A stretch of 64,000 nucleotides of DNA, from the NCBI GenBank assembly GCA_965198655.1, contig OZ240668.1:3410001-3474000 (forward strand). The letters run 5' to 3'. The translations under genes and the position numbers were made by a program. This document shows, one piece after another, positions 51,696 to 63,140 of this stretch. Position 1 is the first letter of the stretch. Each line of letters opens with the position of its first letter. This DNA comes from Lichenicola sp965198655 (GTDB lineage Bacteria > Pseudomonadota > Alphaproteobacteria > Acetobacterales > Acetobacteraceae). The notes under the pieces are model-generated. The model saw only the letters and a program-made list of their open reading frames with translations, had not been told where the DNA came from and made no database searches.

Positions 51696-54600
51696 TCAAG
51701 TGTCCCCGTTGCGATTCCCGGCATCGGTCCAGGTTGCGGCCATGGCGAGCCGCGCCAGCGCCGGCATCGAGGCCGCGCCGGTCTTCTTCATGATCGACGC
51801 GCGGTGGTTCTCGACGGTCCGCTGACTGATGTGAAGGTCGGCGGCGATGTTCTTGCTCGGGCTGCCGGCCAGAACCAGGAGCAAGATCTCGCGCTGCCGC
51901 GCGGTGAGTTTCGACAACCGTTCGGCTGCTGCCGTCTGCCACGCGGACAGTTCGATGGAACTGGCCGACCGTTCGAGCGCCGCGCCAAGGCTTGCCAGCA
52001 GCTCCGTGCTCCGGACCGGCTTCTCTATGAAATCGGTGGCCCCCGCCTTCATCGCGTCCACCGCCATCGCGACGTCGCTGTTGCCGGTGATCATGATGGC
52101 AGGCAGCCTGCGACCGTCGGCACGAAGCCGATGCAGCAGGTCGAGCCCGCTCATCCCGGGCAGGTTCGCGTCGATCAGGATGCAGCCCTCCCGATCCGGA
52201 GACGTCGCGTGGAGATAGTCCTCGCCGGTCAGGAAGGTTTCCACCTCGTGACCCTCCTGCTCGAGCAACGTGCGCAGGTCCCGACAGATCTGCTCGTCGT
52301 CATCGACGACGAAGACGGTCGGCTTGTCGACGGGATGCCTCGTCGGATCATGCGTCAGGGATGCTGCGTCCGACCGTCTTGAAGAGACCAGGTCGTGGAC
52401 CGTTCCGAGCAGCTCCTGGTGCTTGACCGGCTTGTTCAACTGCACGTAGCCGAGGTCGGTGACCTGGCGGGCGGTCTCGACCGAGATGTCGCCCGTGAGG
52501 ATGACGACGGGAACCTCCCTGCCGAGCGCCTTGCGAAGCAGTCCAGCCAGGTTGAGCCCGTTCATGTCCCCCGGAAGATTATGGTCCGCCAAGATCAGGT
52601 CCGGCGCGACTAACGCCTTGGCGACGAGATCGAGCGCCGACGCGACGTTTGACGACGAGACCACGCGGTATCCCTCGCCGGTCAGGGTCAGCTCGGTCAG
52701 CTCCCGGACATCCGGGTCATCCTCGACAAGCAGGATCGTCGCGGTGTGCGCGGAAGCGGCGAGCTTTGCCGGCCTTCCGTGCGCGCGCTTATCCTGGTGG
52801 ATCGCGGGAGCTCCGACCTGAAGCGGGACCTCGAGGGCGAACATCGATCCCTTGCCCAGGGTCGACCTGACCGTGATCCCGTGATCGAGCAGCCCGCCGA
52901 GCAACTGGACGATGGCGAGCCCGAGCCCGAGCCCGTGCGCACGCTCGCGGGCGGGATTCGCGACCTGGTGATACTCGTCGAAGATGGCGTCGAGCTCCTG
53001 CTCGGGGATGCCGACACCGGTATCCCACACCTGGAGGCTGAGCTTGCCATCGCGACGTCTGCAGCCGAGCAGGATCTTTCCCTGGACGGTGTACTTCAGG
53101 GCGTTCGCCAGCAGGTTCCGAAGCATCTGCTCGAGAAGCCGGACGTCGCTGATCGTCGACAGGCCGCACGGCACGACGCGGAAGGACAGCCCCTTCGCCT
53201 GCGCGTGATAATCGAACTCGTCGCGCATACGGACGAGCAGATCGTTGATCGGGAAGATGACGACGTTTGGCCGGACCAGGCCGCCTTCGATCTGGTTGAT
53301 GTCCAGCAAGGTGTTGAGCATGGAGGTGGTGGCGATCAGGGTCTCGTCCAGGCGCGCAACCAGTTGGCGTGCGCCCTCCCCCCTGACCGCCTTGGCGAGC
53401 AGGCCCTGCAACAGGGAAAGGGTCTGCAGCGGCTGGCGAAGGTCATGGCTTGCGGCTGCCAGGAACCGCGACTTCGCGGCGTTCGCCAGATCGGCTTCCT
53501 TCTTCGCAACTTCCAGTGCCTTGGCGACGTGCTTCCGGCCCGTGATGTCGTTGAAGGTGATGACCACCCCTTCGACGCGGTCGTCATGCGTCCGGTAGGG
53601 GAGCACGCGTCTGCGGAACCAGGCTCCGTCCTCGGCCTCGACTTCGCGTTCAATTGGGCTATGTGTTTGCAGCACCGACCCGATGTCGGCTCCGAGGGCC
53701 TCGTCGGACACCAGCGGTCTCAGGTCGGCGAGAGGACGTCCCACGTCGCTCGGGATCACCGAGAACAGCAGCCTGATGGTGGGCGTGAAGAACCGTATCC
53801 TGAGCTCGAGATCGAGGAAGAGCGTCGCGACGTCGGTGCTGTAGAGGACGTTCTGCAGGTCGTCCGAGGTGGTGCGCTGGCGCTCCAGGGTTTCCTGCAA
53901 CTGGCTGTTGAGGGCGGTCAGCTCCTCGTTGAGAGCCTGCAATTCTTCCTTGGACGCCATGAGCTCTTCGTTCGTCGACTGGTACTCCTCGTTGACCGAC
54001 CTCGCCTCCTCGTCGACGGCCTTTTGTTCCTCCGCGGACAGATCCATCTCCCGCAGCGCGTCATCCAGCTCCGTTCTGCTTGCCTCGAGTTCGCGCTCCA
54101 GTTGGGCGACGCGTGCCGGTGTGCGCGTGCGAATTCCCTTGGTGGGAGCGGGATCGGGCCCCGCGCGGGACGCCTCGACGAAGCTGACCAGGAGAAGCTT
54201 CTCCTGGTTCTCGAGGATCGGCCGCACCTCGACGCTGAGCGACACGTGCTCTCCGTCGCGGCTCCTGCGGACCGTCGTGACGCCGCCGACGTCGTTCGCA
54301 CGCGCCTGCCGCAGGGCAGCCCGAAGCGTCGCGCGCAGGCTGGTAGGCGCCAAAACCGTGATGTCGTCGCTCGGCAGGCTCGACGGCAACCGCACGTAGC
54401 GATGGACCGGTCCCAGCGAGAACAGGCAGTGGTTGTGGCTGTCGACGAGAACCGACGCCGGTGCGTGAGCATCCAGCATGCGCTGCCGGATACGGTCCAT
54501 CAGCGCCGCCCTGCTCGGAGGAGCTTTCGCGGCATGGGCGACGGGAAACGCTTGCGGCATCACGCTCAAGCGGGGCAGCCTTCCTGCGAGACGATCACGT

Positions 54601-56117
54601 CCGATACACCGATACAGATGCTCCGGCTTGGAGAGTACCTCGAAGCGTCCGTCCATGTTGCCGGGCGTCTCGGCGTTTCCGAGCATGAGGATGCCGCCCG
54701 GACGCAGGGCGAAGTGCAGGAGCGAGATCACTCTCGCTTGCGCCTCGGGCTGCAGGTAGATTAAGAGGTTTCTGCACAGAACCATGTCGAGCTGCGGGAA
54801 TGGCGGATCGGCCAGCACGTCGTGCACCGCGAACACGATCGTGGAGCGCATCTCCGGCAACACCTGGTAGCCATGCTCCTGCTTCGAGAAGAAGCGGGCC
54901 AGCCGGGCCTTGGACACGCAGGCTTCTATGGCGTCCGGGTAGCGTCCAGCCCGGGCCTGGGCAACTGCACCGGCGTCCAGGTCGGATGCGAAGAGGTGCA
55001 GCCTGATGTTGCGTTTGTCCTCGTCCAGCTTCTCGTGGAACAGCATTCCGACCGAGTAGATTTCCTCGCCCGTGCTGCAGCCGGCAGCCCAGATGCGTAT
55101 GGGGCGATCTGCGGGATGGTTCCGAATGAGGTCCGGGATGACCGTGTCGCCCAGAACGTCGAACACGCCCTTGTCCCTGAAGAAGCTCGTGACCTGGATC
55201 AGGAGATCCTTCGCGAGCAGGTCGATCTCCGTTCTGCTTCCGCGCAGCAGTTCGAGATATCGGTCCACCTCATCGGCCGCGAGACCTGCCAGCGCCATGC
55301 GTCGCGTCACCTGGCGTCGCAGGGTACCGCCCTTGTAGTGGCTGAAGTCGTGACCGGCCTCCACGCGCAGAAGATCGACGATCGCGGCCAATCCGGTCTC
55401 CGTCGCGCTGGATGCAGGCGTGTCATGAGCCAAGGGATGCGAGCGTCTCAGGCGATCGTGCTGGACCAGCGCATGCGGCATGTCGGCGACCCGAAGCACG
55501 AGATCCACCACGCCGGTCTGGATCGCGCTCGACGGCATGCCGCCGTACGACGCTTCGGCTGGGTCCTGGGCGATGATGAAGCCTCCGCTCGCCTTGACCG
55601 TTTGTATCCCGAGGCTGCCGTCGGCGCCGGTGCCCGACAGGATCACGCAACTGGTCCTCGGGCCGCAGGCGTCCGCGAGCGAGTGCAGCAGGACGTCGAA
55701 CGGCAGGTGGGGGCCCGACCGTGCGGCCGGGGCCGAAAGGCGCAGGGTGCCGTCCACGACCGAAAGATCCGACGCCGGAGGAATGATGTAGAGGTGGTCG
55801 GCTTCGACCGGGACCCCGTCCCTCGCCTGCTGGACGGTCGTGCCCGTGTGTCGTTTCAGCAGCTCCACCATCATGCTGTCATGGGTGGGCTCCAGGTGCT
55901 GAACCAGAATGAGGGCCAAGCCGTGGCCGGGCGGCAACGCGGCGACGAGGGCGATGGACGCTTCCAGGCCGCCGGCGGACGCGCCGATGGCCACAAGTCC
56001 GAGCTGGGCCGCAGGTCGCTCCGGCTCGGGCGCCGGCAACGAGGGCGGATCGACCCGTGCCTTGGATGCAGGGAACGTCGCCAGACCGGGCTCAGCGTGC
56101 CAGGACGCTTCTTCCAT
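51696..56117 (-). CDS. CheB-CheR-PAS-histidine kinase-REC-REC-LuxR fusion protein
   Basis: This 1,473-residue protein joins seven modules. Rough order: CheB methylesterase (1-230, GASAGGLEA and LSGTGADGSLG); CheR methyltransferase (250-500, AAGCSTGEEIYSVGML); a long coiled coil (670-760, rich in Glu and Leu, with NEEYQSTNEELMASKEEL); a PAS domain (760-885); HisKA with phospho-His in AASHDLRQPLQTL; HATPase with LLANALKYTVQGK and DTGVGIPEQEL; a REC domain with LVEDDPDVREL and LADHNLPG; a second REC with VVDDDEQICRDL and LIDANLPGMSG; and a LuxR-type HTH with ILLLVLAGSPSKNIAADL. CheB-CheR-PAS-kinase hybrids are known in this class, but the FixJ-like REC-HTH tail makes a single-chain phosphorelay to DNA. 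The ATG at 56117 is chosen because the residues upstream look non-coding. Confidence 0.92.
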   Translation of the reverse strand: MEEASWHAEPGLATFPASKARVDPPSLPAPEPERPAAQLGLVAIGASAGGLEASIALVAALPPGHGLALILVQHLEPTHDSMMVELLKRHTGTTVQQARDGVPVEADHLYIIPPASDLSVVDGTLRLSAPAARSGPHLPFDVLLHSLADACGPRTSCVILSGTGADGSLGIQTVKASGGFIIAQDPAEASYGGMPSSAIQTGVVDLVLRVADMPHALVQHDRLRRSHPLAHDTPASSATETGLAAIVDLLRVEAGHDFSHYKGGTLRRQVTRRMALAGLAADEVDRYLELLRGSRTEIDLLAKDLLIQVTSFFRDKGVFDVLGDTVIPDLIRNHPADRPIRIWAAGCSTGEEIYSVGMLFHEKLDEDKRNIRLHLFASDLDAGAVAQARAGRYPDAIEACVSKARLARFFSKQEHGYQVLPEMRSTIVFAVHDVLADPPFPQLDMVLCRNLLIYLQPEAQARVISLLHFALRPGGILMLGNAETPGNMDGRFEVLSKPEHLYRCIGRDRLAGRLPRLSVMPQAFPVAHAAKAPPSRAALMDRIRQRMLDAHAPASVLVDSHNHCLFSLGPVHRYVRLPSSLPSDDITVLAPTSLRATLRAALRQARANDVGGVTTVRRSRDGEHVSLSVEVRPILENQEKLLLVSFVEASRAGPDPAPTKGIRTRTPARVAQLERELEASRTELDDALREMDLSAEEQKAVDEEARSVNEEYQSTNEELMASKEELQALNEELTALNSQLQETLERQRTTSDDLQNVLYSTDVATLFLDLELRIRFFTPTIRLLFSVIPSDVGRPLADLRPLVSDEALGADIGSVLQTHSPIEREVEAEDGAWFRRRVLPYRTHDDRVEGVVITFNDITGRKHVAKALEVAKKEADLANAAKSRFLAAASHDLRQPLQTLSLLQGLLAKAVRGEGARQLVARLDETLIATTSMLNTLLDINQIEGGLVRPNVVIFPINDLLVRMRDEFDYHAQAKGLSFRVVPCGLSTISDVRLLEQMLRNLLANALKYTVQGKILLGCRRRDGKLSLQVWDTGVGIPEQELDAIFDEYHQVANPARERAHGLGLGLAIVQLLGGLLDHGITVRSTLGKGSMFALEVPLQVGAPAIHQDKRAHGRPAKLAASAHTATILLVEDDPDVRELTELTLTGEGYRVVSSSNVASALDLVAKALVAPDLILADHNLPGDMNGLNLAGLLRKALGREVPVVILTGDISVETARQVTDLGYVQLNKPVKHQELLGTVHDLVSSRRSDAASLTHDPTRHPVDKPTVFVVDDDEQICRDLRTLLEQEGHEVETFLTGEDYLHATSPDREGCILIDANLPGMSGLDLLHRLRADGRRLPAIMITGNSDVAMAVDAMKAGATDFIEKPVRSTELLASLGAALERSASSIELSAWQTAAAERLSKLTARQREILLLVLAGSPSKNIAADLHISQRTVENHRASIMKKTGAASMPALARLAMAATWTDAGNRNGDT

Positions 56118-56534
56118 GTCGCACCTGCCTCGAAGACCACCCAGTCTAGCATGGCCGTCTGCCAGGTCGTCTCGACTGGATCCGAACCTACCCGTTCGGA
56201 TTTCGCCTTCAGAGCCAAGGTAACATGGATGGTGCCCACATCTTCGCGGGTCTGGCATGCGACGGTGCAGGTGCTTGTCGTTGGGAGGAGCGGCGGCCAT
56301 GCGGTGGGAAAGGACAGGGCAGACCCTCAGCCAGCGGACGCGTTCGCCCCTGCTGCGACAGCATCGGGGACGATGCCAGGCCGGGGTGCACCCCGAACCG
56401 GCGGCCGATGACGGCCAGGCGGTCCCATGCTGCGTAGTTCCCGATCCTCCTGCCATCGCGCCGGCTCGGATAGACTGTTCAGCTGTAGGGTCGACGCCGT
56501 TGTCTGGCTCGCGACGGGCGAGGAGGCTGAAGCC
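56118..56534. other. Divergent intergenic region
   Basis: The 417 bases between the CheB/CheR fusion gene and the GrpE-like gene hold no convincing gene. They must carry promoters for both directions. I saw no clear sigma-factor boxes or repeats. Confidence 0.5.
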
Positions 56535-57056
56535 ATGGACACGAACGTCCGGTCGACCGGGAGCGGTGATCGCGCCACGGGTTCCGCGAAGCGTCAGGGT
56601 AACGCCTTCGGCAGGACGGCTGCAGCGGGTGCAGGCAGTGGCGGCGCGTCCACGAGCGTCCAGCCGCCCGATCGTGCGGTGCCATCGCTCCTGGCGAAGG
56701 CGCCTGCGCCCATGACCTGGGAGTCCGGGATGTCAGAGCACTGGCCGATGCAGGCGATCGCCAGCGACATGGTCGAGTTTGCGGAGATGCTGCACCGGCT
56801 CCTGCAAGCGCCTGCGATCGGCCGGTTGCCCGACAAGGTCAAAGAGCTGGAACAGGGCTTGATCACGCTTCTTGCGCAGAACGGCATCGAGCGGAGGGAT
56901 CCGATCGGGTCGGCGTTCGATGGACGCTGCCACCAGAAGATCGCAGAGCGCCGCATATCGGCCTGCCTTCCGGGCACGGTGGTGCAAACGCTCTCGTCGG
57001 CGTGGACGCTGAACGACCAGTTGCTGCGTCCCGCGATGGTCGTCGTGGCGACATAG
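56535..57056 (+). CDS. Short GrpE-like nucleotide exchange factor
   Basis: The C-terminal 60 residues look like GrpE: NGIERRDPIGSAFDGRCHQKI, CLPGTVVQTLSSAWTLNDQLL and RPAMVVVAT match the GrpE beta domain, which opens the DnaK nucleotide cleft. The 173-residue protein has an Ala/Gly/Ser-rich disordered N-terminus (1-65) and one helical section (66-115, MQAIASDMVEFAEMLHRLL), much shorter than the long paired helices of usual GrpE. GAGGAGG lies 9 bases before the ATG. It is upstream of groES-groEL in the same direction, after 605 bp, so it is probably a second, specialised GrpE. A dnaK gene is not present. Confidence 0.75.
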   Translation: MDTNVRSTGSGDRATGSAKRQGNAFGRTAAAGAGSGGASTSVQPPDRAVPSLLAKAPAPMTWESGMSEHWPMQAIASDMVEFAEMLHRLLQAPAIGRLPDKVKELEQGLITLLAQNGIERRDPIGSAFDGRCHQKIAERRISACLPGTVVQTLSSAWTLNDQLLRPAMVVVAT

Positions 57057-57661
57057 CCGGGCGGCGGATCGGCTTCCAGCCGGCGTTCAGCCGCAACATC
57101 CCGTTTGATCGCGGCGTTCGATCCCCGCTTGGAGGGCGATGCTCGTGCGAATGGGCTGGGGAAACGATCCGGTCCCGTGCGACGCGACGGGCTGACCGGG
57201 CCGGAAGGATTTTCATGGGGGAGCCCGACGTCGGCGGCGGCGTCGCGGGCATAGGTAGTTTCCGAGGGGGTGTCCGGCACGGGCACGATTGGTAACGGTG
57301 ATTGACGTCCGAGTGGTCGATCGGGGAGTGCTGGTCGCGGATGAGCATCGCCAGCCGTTCGGTCGGACATGGCCGCATGGTGCAGTCAGGGGACGGATTG
57401 GCGTCAGTCGAGGCGTGCCAAGCGCCTGGAGGCGGTCGTTCGTGCGGCAGGACCTGTCGGACGCCGGTGGTCCGGTCTCCGGCACCTTCCGCACCGACTA
57501 GGTATTTCCCGAACCTGCCCAAGGCGGCCAGGCGTTCATATATCTATCGTCGACCGGGCGACCGGAGGCACGAGGCGCTCGTACGGCGGGGCAGAGGACA
57601 CTGTCCCTGCCAGCCGCCCCAGGGCTGCTCGCGGCGTCGCGCCCTTCTCGGAGCTGTTGCC
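57057..57661. other. Long leader region upstream of groES
   Basis: These 605 bases have no convincing gene. I looked for the CIRCE operator (TTAGCACTC-N9-GAGTGCTAA) used by HrcA and found none. A TTCATATATCTATCG stretch near 57534-57548 resembles a -10 box for RpoH or a housekeeping factor, but no -35 box was clear. Regulation may differ from a housekeeping groESL. Confidence 0.45.
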
Positions 57662-57976
57662 ATGAAATTCCGTCCGCTGCACGACCGGGTGGTCGTCCGC
57701 CGCATCACCCCGCTGGAGAAATCCGCTGGAGGCATCATCATTCCCGACACGGTCAAGGAAAAGCCGATGGAGGGCGAGGTCGTCGCCGTCGGGCCGGGCG
57801 CACGCAACGAGCGAGGCGAGATCGTGGCGCTCGACGTCGCGACCGGAGACCGGGTGCTGTTCGGCAAGTGGTCCGGCACCGAGGTGAAGATCGACGGCGA
57901 GGAGCTGCTGATCATGAAGGAAGGCGACCTCATGGGCGTGATCGACGGGTCGTCCGCGCTCGCCAAGGCCGCCTGA
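57662..57976 (+). CDS. groES: Co-chaperonin GroES
   Basis: GroES caps the GroEL cage during protein folding. The 104-residue protein has the usual roof and mobile-loop features: MKFRPLHDRVVVRRITPLEK, the loop SAGGIIIPDTVKEKPMEGEVVAVG and GTEVKIDGEELLIMKEGDLMGVI. A C-terminal tail (DGSSALAKAA) makes it several residues longer than E. coli GroES. groEL starts 25 bases after its stop. Confidence 0.96.
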   Translation: MKFRPLHDRVVVRRITPLEKSAGGIIIPDTVKEKPMEGEVVAVGPGARNERGEIVALDVATGDRVLFGKWSGTEVKIDGEELLIMKEGDLMGVIDGSSALAKAA

Positions 57977-58001
57977 ACGACCATAAAGGGAACAAGACAA
58001 C

Positions 58002-59645
<1,644 letters not shown>

Positions 59646-60282
59646 AACCCGCTCCTGAAGGTCGAGCCTCCAAAGGTCCATGCGATCGACGGATGATACG
59701 GCGGAGGCGATCGAGGACGACCGGCGCGCTTCCGCTCTTCCGGCCGGTGGGCCCGGCAGTGCTACGGTCGGACGACGCTGAGCGACATGACGGTCGGACG
59801 ACGGGGAGCGGTCGATCGTGGCTAGGTCGCCCCCGTTGCCGTGCTGTCCGGTGCCAGCGGTAGGAGCGACGATGGGGCTCTTCGGCCCGGGCCTCGCGAT
59901 CCCTGGTCGGGTGAGGCCGCTCATGATGCCCGCTTATGACGGCAGCGGGTCGAGATCCTCAGCACCGTGTGCGGTCCGGCACGGGAGAGGCAATCCGGAC
60001 GCGCTGATGGTGGTGATCGAACATCTCGGCGACGCCTTGATGAAGTGCCGACATCCGCCCTGACAGGTCGGCCCCGTTTGTCAGCACGTTCGTCTGGTCG
60101 GCTCCGTCGTCACGGCATGACCGTCTTCAATCCTCCTCCACGACGACCACAAGAACGGCATATGCGAGCGAACTGACCATGGCCTCGGATCCGCAACGCT
60201 CCACGCCGGCTGATCGAACCATGGAGACGCCGACCGTCGGGGTGCATCGTCCATGAAGACGATGCACCGATGGCAGACCGGG
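59646..60282. other. Intergenic region after groEL with a 14-bp direct repeat
   Basis: No gene was supported in these 637 bases; short open frames here lack ribosome-binding sites and homology. ACGGTCGGACGACG occurs twice, at 59764-59777 and 59790-59803, as a direct repeat 26 bp apart. The region should also hold the groEL terminator and the end of the porin transcript. Confidence 0.5.
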
Positions 60283-62121
60283 TCAGAAGTGGACGATGGC
60301 ATCCACTGCGGGAAGCACCGTGTCTCTCCTGGTGGGCGCGACCCCGTGGATCGAGTTGCCGTCGAAGGCGGCCTTGGTGGAGAACCAGTATCCCAACTCG
60401 GGCCGAACCTCGATCTGCGGCGAGAACCAGTGCTGCAGGCCGAGCGTGACCTCGTAGTAGTGCGCCTTCACGCCGGTCCGCTGGCCTTGCTGGTCGTCAT
60501 ACATCTCGGAGCGGAGCGAGATGTTGTCGAGCGGCTCGGGCGAATAGTTCAGGTAGCCCAGCACGCCGATGGCGCTTGCACGGCAGCGCAGAACGGCCGG
60601 GTTCTTGCACTGTGCCAGGTCCGGCCCGTTGACGGGGATGTATTGCGGCGAGAACGGCGTGCCGCCGGCCGCGTAGATGGCCTCGGCCTTCGGGTTGTTC
60701 GCGTTCGGCACCCCGTCCTGGAACTCGTAGTAGGATTCCAGGGAGAGGTGCCAGTGGTCGTTGAACTTGTGGTAGTAGGTCGCCCCTTCCCAGTTCAGGT
60801 TGTTGTAGCCCCAGTTGCCGCGGTTGATGGCGTTGAAGCAGGGCTGGAAGTTGTCGTTGCCCTTGTTGAACGTGTAGCGCACGCAGGCGGTGTAGGACGG
60901 CTGGTTGCCCGGATCGCGCGGGAACGACGACGTGGGATAAAGCGGGTTATATGGAACGAGGTTGGGAACGCGCTCGCCCGCATGCCAGAGCGGCGTCTCG
61001 GTGCCATCGGTGATGCCGAACTGGAAGAACAGGTTCTTGGTGAGGGCGAAGGTCGTCTGGATGCCCGTGTTGGTGAAGTTGTCGTAGTTGTAGGTCAGGG
61101 AGTGGGTGTACATGTAGTTGTTCGGCGCCAACTGGGCCTCGATGTCGGGCAGCGAGACGTAGCGCCCGAACCGGATCACCAGGCCCTGCACGACCTGCGG
61201 CACGAAGATCTCCCCGTACACCATGGGGAAGTCATAGCCGTTGTTTCTGTTGTCCTTGAGCAACTGGTAGCTGGCGAGGCCATAGGACGTCGTGTAGCGG
61301 TAATCGACGCCGTAGATCCCGGACAACCGGAAGCCCCAGTCGACGTGGTCGGATTGCACGGTGTCTGGCGTGCGCTCGATGTAGATGACGGCCTGCTCGA
61401 GTTCCGGCGAGTTGGGCGTGTAGGCGTAGCCGATCGGGGCGTTGCCGCCGGGCTTCTCGCTGTTGGAGCTGATGTTGTAGCCGGCGTTCACCCAGCCGTA
61501 GACCTGGATGTGCGCGTCGCCCATGAGCTTGCCGAGGCCGGTGTTGGCGATCGCGACCATCAGCGGGCTGTCGACGGAATCCGGACGGTTGGCGCCAAGC
61601 AGGGTGGCGCCGCCATAGGGCCATTCGGTGAACGGCATCGGCGGCGTCGTTTCGGGCGCCGGATACCAGTCGGCGCGCCGGCTGGCCGGGGCGTTCGGAT
61701 CGGAGGGCGCGCCAGGCTGACCGAGTTCCAGCTTGTAGTAGTTGTAAAGCCGCCCGAGCACGTTGTCGCCGAGATAAGCGTCGAGGCAGGAGTAGTTCTT
61801 GTACGGGTCGGGATTGATGGAGCAATCGACCGAAGCCGCAGCGGCCGGAGCGACCGTCGGGGTGGCCTGCTTCGGAGCCGAGACCGGCTGGGCACGGACA
61901 CCTACCGACAGCATTAGCATGCCGGCGGTCCAGGCGGCTCCCGAAACGAGTACATGCCGTGCCTGTCTGCCACAGGGGCGGGACCTCCCCGTGTCGCCTC
62001 CACCTGCTGCATGACCGGACGCCCGCTCGCGAACGGCATCGACATCCTGTTCCAAGCCAGCACCACGACCGGACGCGCGAGCAGTATCGGACGCGGGGAC
62101 GGAAGTCAGCAGGCAAGGCAT
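60283..62121 (-). CDS. Outer membrane beta-barrel porin, BBP2-like
   Basis: The protein of about 612 residues has a barrel of alternating residues rich in Tyr, Asn and Gly, and ends with AVDAIVHF, a terminal Phe typical of porins. Conserved pieces such as VYGWVNAGYNISSNSEKPGG, YTPNSPELEQAVIYIER and IYGVDYRYTTSYGLASYQL match the putative beta-barrel porin-2 group. The signal peptide is likely TAGMLMLSVGVRAQP, preceded by an unusually long N-terminal stretch of about 65 residues. The ATG at 62121 follows a GGAG at 8 bases, but the start is uncertain; ATG 62139 is also possible. Substrate is unknown. Confidence 0.83.
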   Translation of the reverse strand: MPCLLTSVPASDTARASGRGAGLEQDVDAVRERASGHAAGGGDTGRSRPCGRQARHVLVSGAAWTAGMLMLSVGVRAQPVSAPKQATPTVAPAAAASVDCSINPDPYKNYSCLDAYLGDNVLGRLYNYYKLELGQPGAPSDPNAPASRRADWYPAPETTPPMPFTEWPYGGATLLGANRPDSVDSPLMVAIANTGLGKLMGDAHIQVYGWVNAGYNISSNSEKPGGNAPIGYAYTPNSPELEQAVIYIERTPDTVQSDHVDWGFRLSGIYGVDYRYTTSYGLASYQLLKDNRNNGYDFPMVYGEIFVPQVVQGLVIRFGRYVSLPDIEAQLAPNNYMYTHSLTYNYDNFTNTGIQTTFALTKNLFFQFGITDGTETPLWHAGERVPNLVPYNPLYPTSSFPRDPGNQPSYTACVRYTFNKGNDNFQPCFNAINRGNWGYNNLNWEGATYYHKFNDHWHLSLESYYEFQDGVPNANNPKAEAIYAAGGTPFSPQYIPVNGPDLAQCKNPAVLRCRASAIGVLGYLNYSPEPLDNISLRSEMYDDQQGQRTGVKAHYYEVTLGLQHWFSPQIEVRPELGYWFSTKAAFDGNSIHGVAPTRRDTVLPAVDAIVHF

Positions 62122-62622
62122 CACGGGCACTCCGAACATGGTCGGCTTCGAAACGGTCTGTATCGATCCATGACCAGCGGATACCGGCTCTGATGCTTGA
62201 ATACAAGGCTATGTTTTGCAACGTTCATAAAGTCCTAATAAAGGATCCATAAAAGTTCTGGACATTTCGGTTGTCGTCTATTGACCTATCTGGTGTGGGG
62301 AGTGGCGAGGCCGCCGCCCCTGCGAACGTCGCCACTCATCGAACATAGAGCCAGCCCTCTACCGCCCAGAGATAGGTGAAGTAGGCAATCTATTTCGGGT
62401 TCGGTGCCGTTGTCAGGAACTACCGGTCCGGCACGTTGGCGGCTGCCTCGTACCGTTCACCTGATCTGATGGCAGCCCTTTCCGCCCAGCCGAACGCGCA
62501 GGGCCTGGTCACACACCGGTCGATTCGCCGAGGGCCGCCTCCCCTAACCACTTCAGTTCCGACTCGAGACAGGATTGATAGCTCGCGGCGCCGGCGAGGA
62601 CCCGCAAGTTGATCTATCCGAT
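62122..62622. other. Gene-free region with lower GC content
   Basis: About 500 bases carry no supported gene. From about 62190 the base composition drops in GC, with stretches such as AATAAAGGATCCATAAAAG near 62237. This is the most likely place for the porin promoter and for the border of a laterally acquired segment. No attachment site or tRNA was seen. Confidence 0.5.
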
Positions 62623-62955
62623 CTATGGGCTTGGCGCCCCCGGAGGTGATTCGCTGATCGCCTCAAGAATATCTACGATTTGCATAAATTGCATAAGCAT
62701 TCTCGGTGGGAATGCCTTCAACCTGTTCATGACGGCCGTCAGCTCGGCAGCGCCAGTCGGATCGGGCCGCAGAGGCGCTCCGACCAACCATGCCTGGAGG
62801 GCGTCCCGAGTTTTCTTGGCTAGTTCAACCTTTCCTCCTAGCACTTTACTTACATGTGGCTGAGATAGGCCGATGGCGGCGGACAAGCGCTTCTGGGTGA
62901 TACCGTGCTCCTTCGCCCGCCCGATCACAGCCTCGATCAGCTCTCGATCATTCAT
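62623..62955 (-). CDS. XRE-family transcriptional regulator
   Basis: The 110-residue protein has a helix-turn-helix of the Cro/CI type near residues 20-46: KEHGITQKRLSAAIGLSQPHVSKVLGGKVEL. The C-terminal part (AAELTAVMNRLKAFPPRMLMQFMQ) is a helical segment that may dimerise. The ATG at 62955 follows an AAAGG site; an earlier in-frame ATG at 62988 exists. A palindrome ATGCATTTATGCAT at 62975-62988, just upstream, could be its own operator. The gene is lower in GC than most of the window. Confidence 0.82.
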   Translation of the reverse strand: MNDRELIEAVIGRAKEHGITQKRLSAAIGLSQPHVSKVLGGKVELAKKTRDALQAWLVGAPLRPDPTGAAELTAVMNRLKAFPPRMLMQFMQIVDILEAISESPPGAPSP

Positions 62956-62974
62956 GAAGCATCGACACCTTTCG

Positions 62975-62988
62975 ATGCATTTATGCAT
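62975..62988. promoter_or_regulatory. Palindrome upstream of the XRE gene, possible operator
   Basis: ATGCATTTATGCAT is a 14-base inverted repeat (ATGCAT-TT-ATGCAT) 20 bases before the XRE start. XRE repressors often bind such sites and control their own gene. The site lies in the gap shared with the divergent unknown gene. Confidence 0.45.
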
Positions 62989-63140
62989 TACATAAGGAGC
63001 TTACGCATGCAATGTAGGCGTCACCGGACCGAGACCACACACTGGTTTTGAAGATATCCCGATCAGCGCGGTTTGGGATCCGGTGGGCAGGGCCAAGATC
63101 CGCGAGACAGGTGGTCGTGGTGGATAGAAGAGGGTTATCT

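Noticed and set aside
57057..57661. CIRCE operator before groES
   Set aside because: I looked for TTAGCACTC-N9-GAGTGCTAA or a near match and found none.
59818..60063. An 81-codon frame after groEL
   Set aside because: It has no ribosome-binding site, no recognisable family, and odd composition (Pro, Arg and Cys rich).
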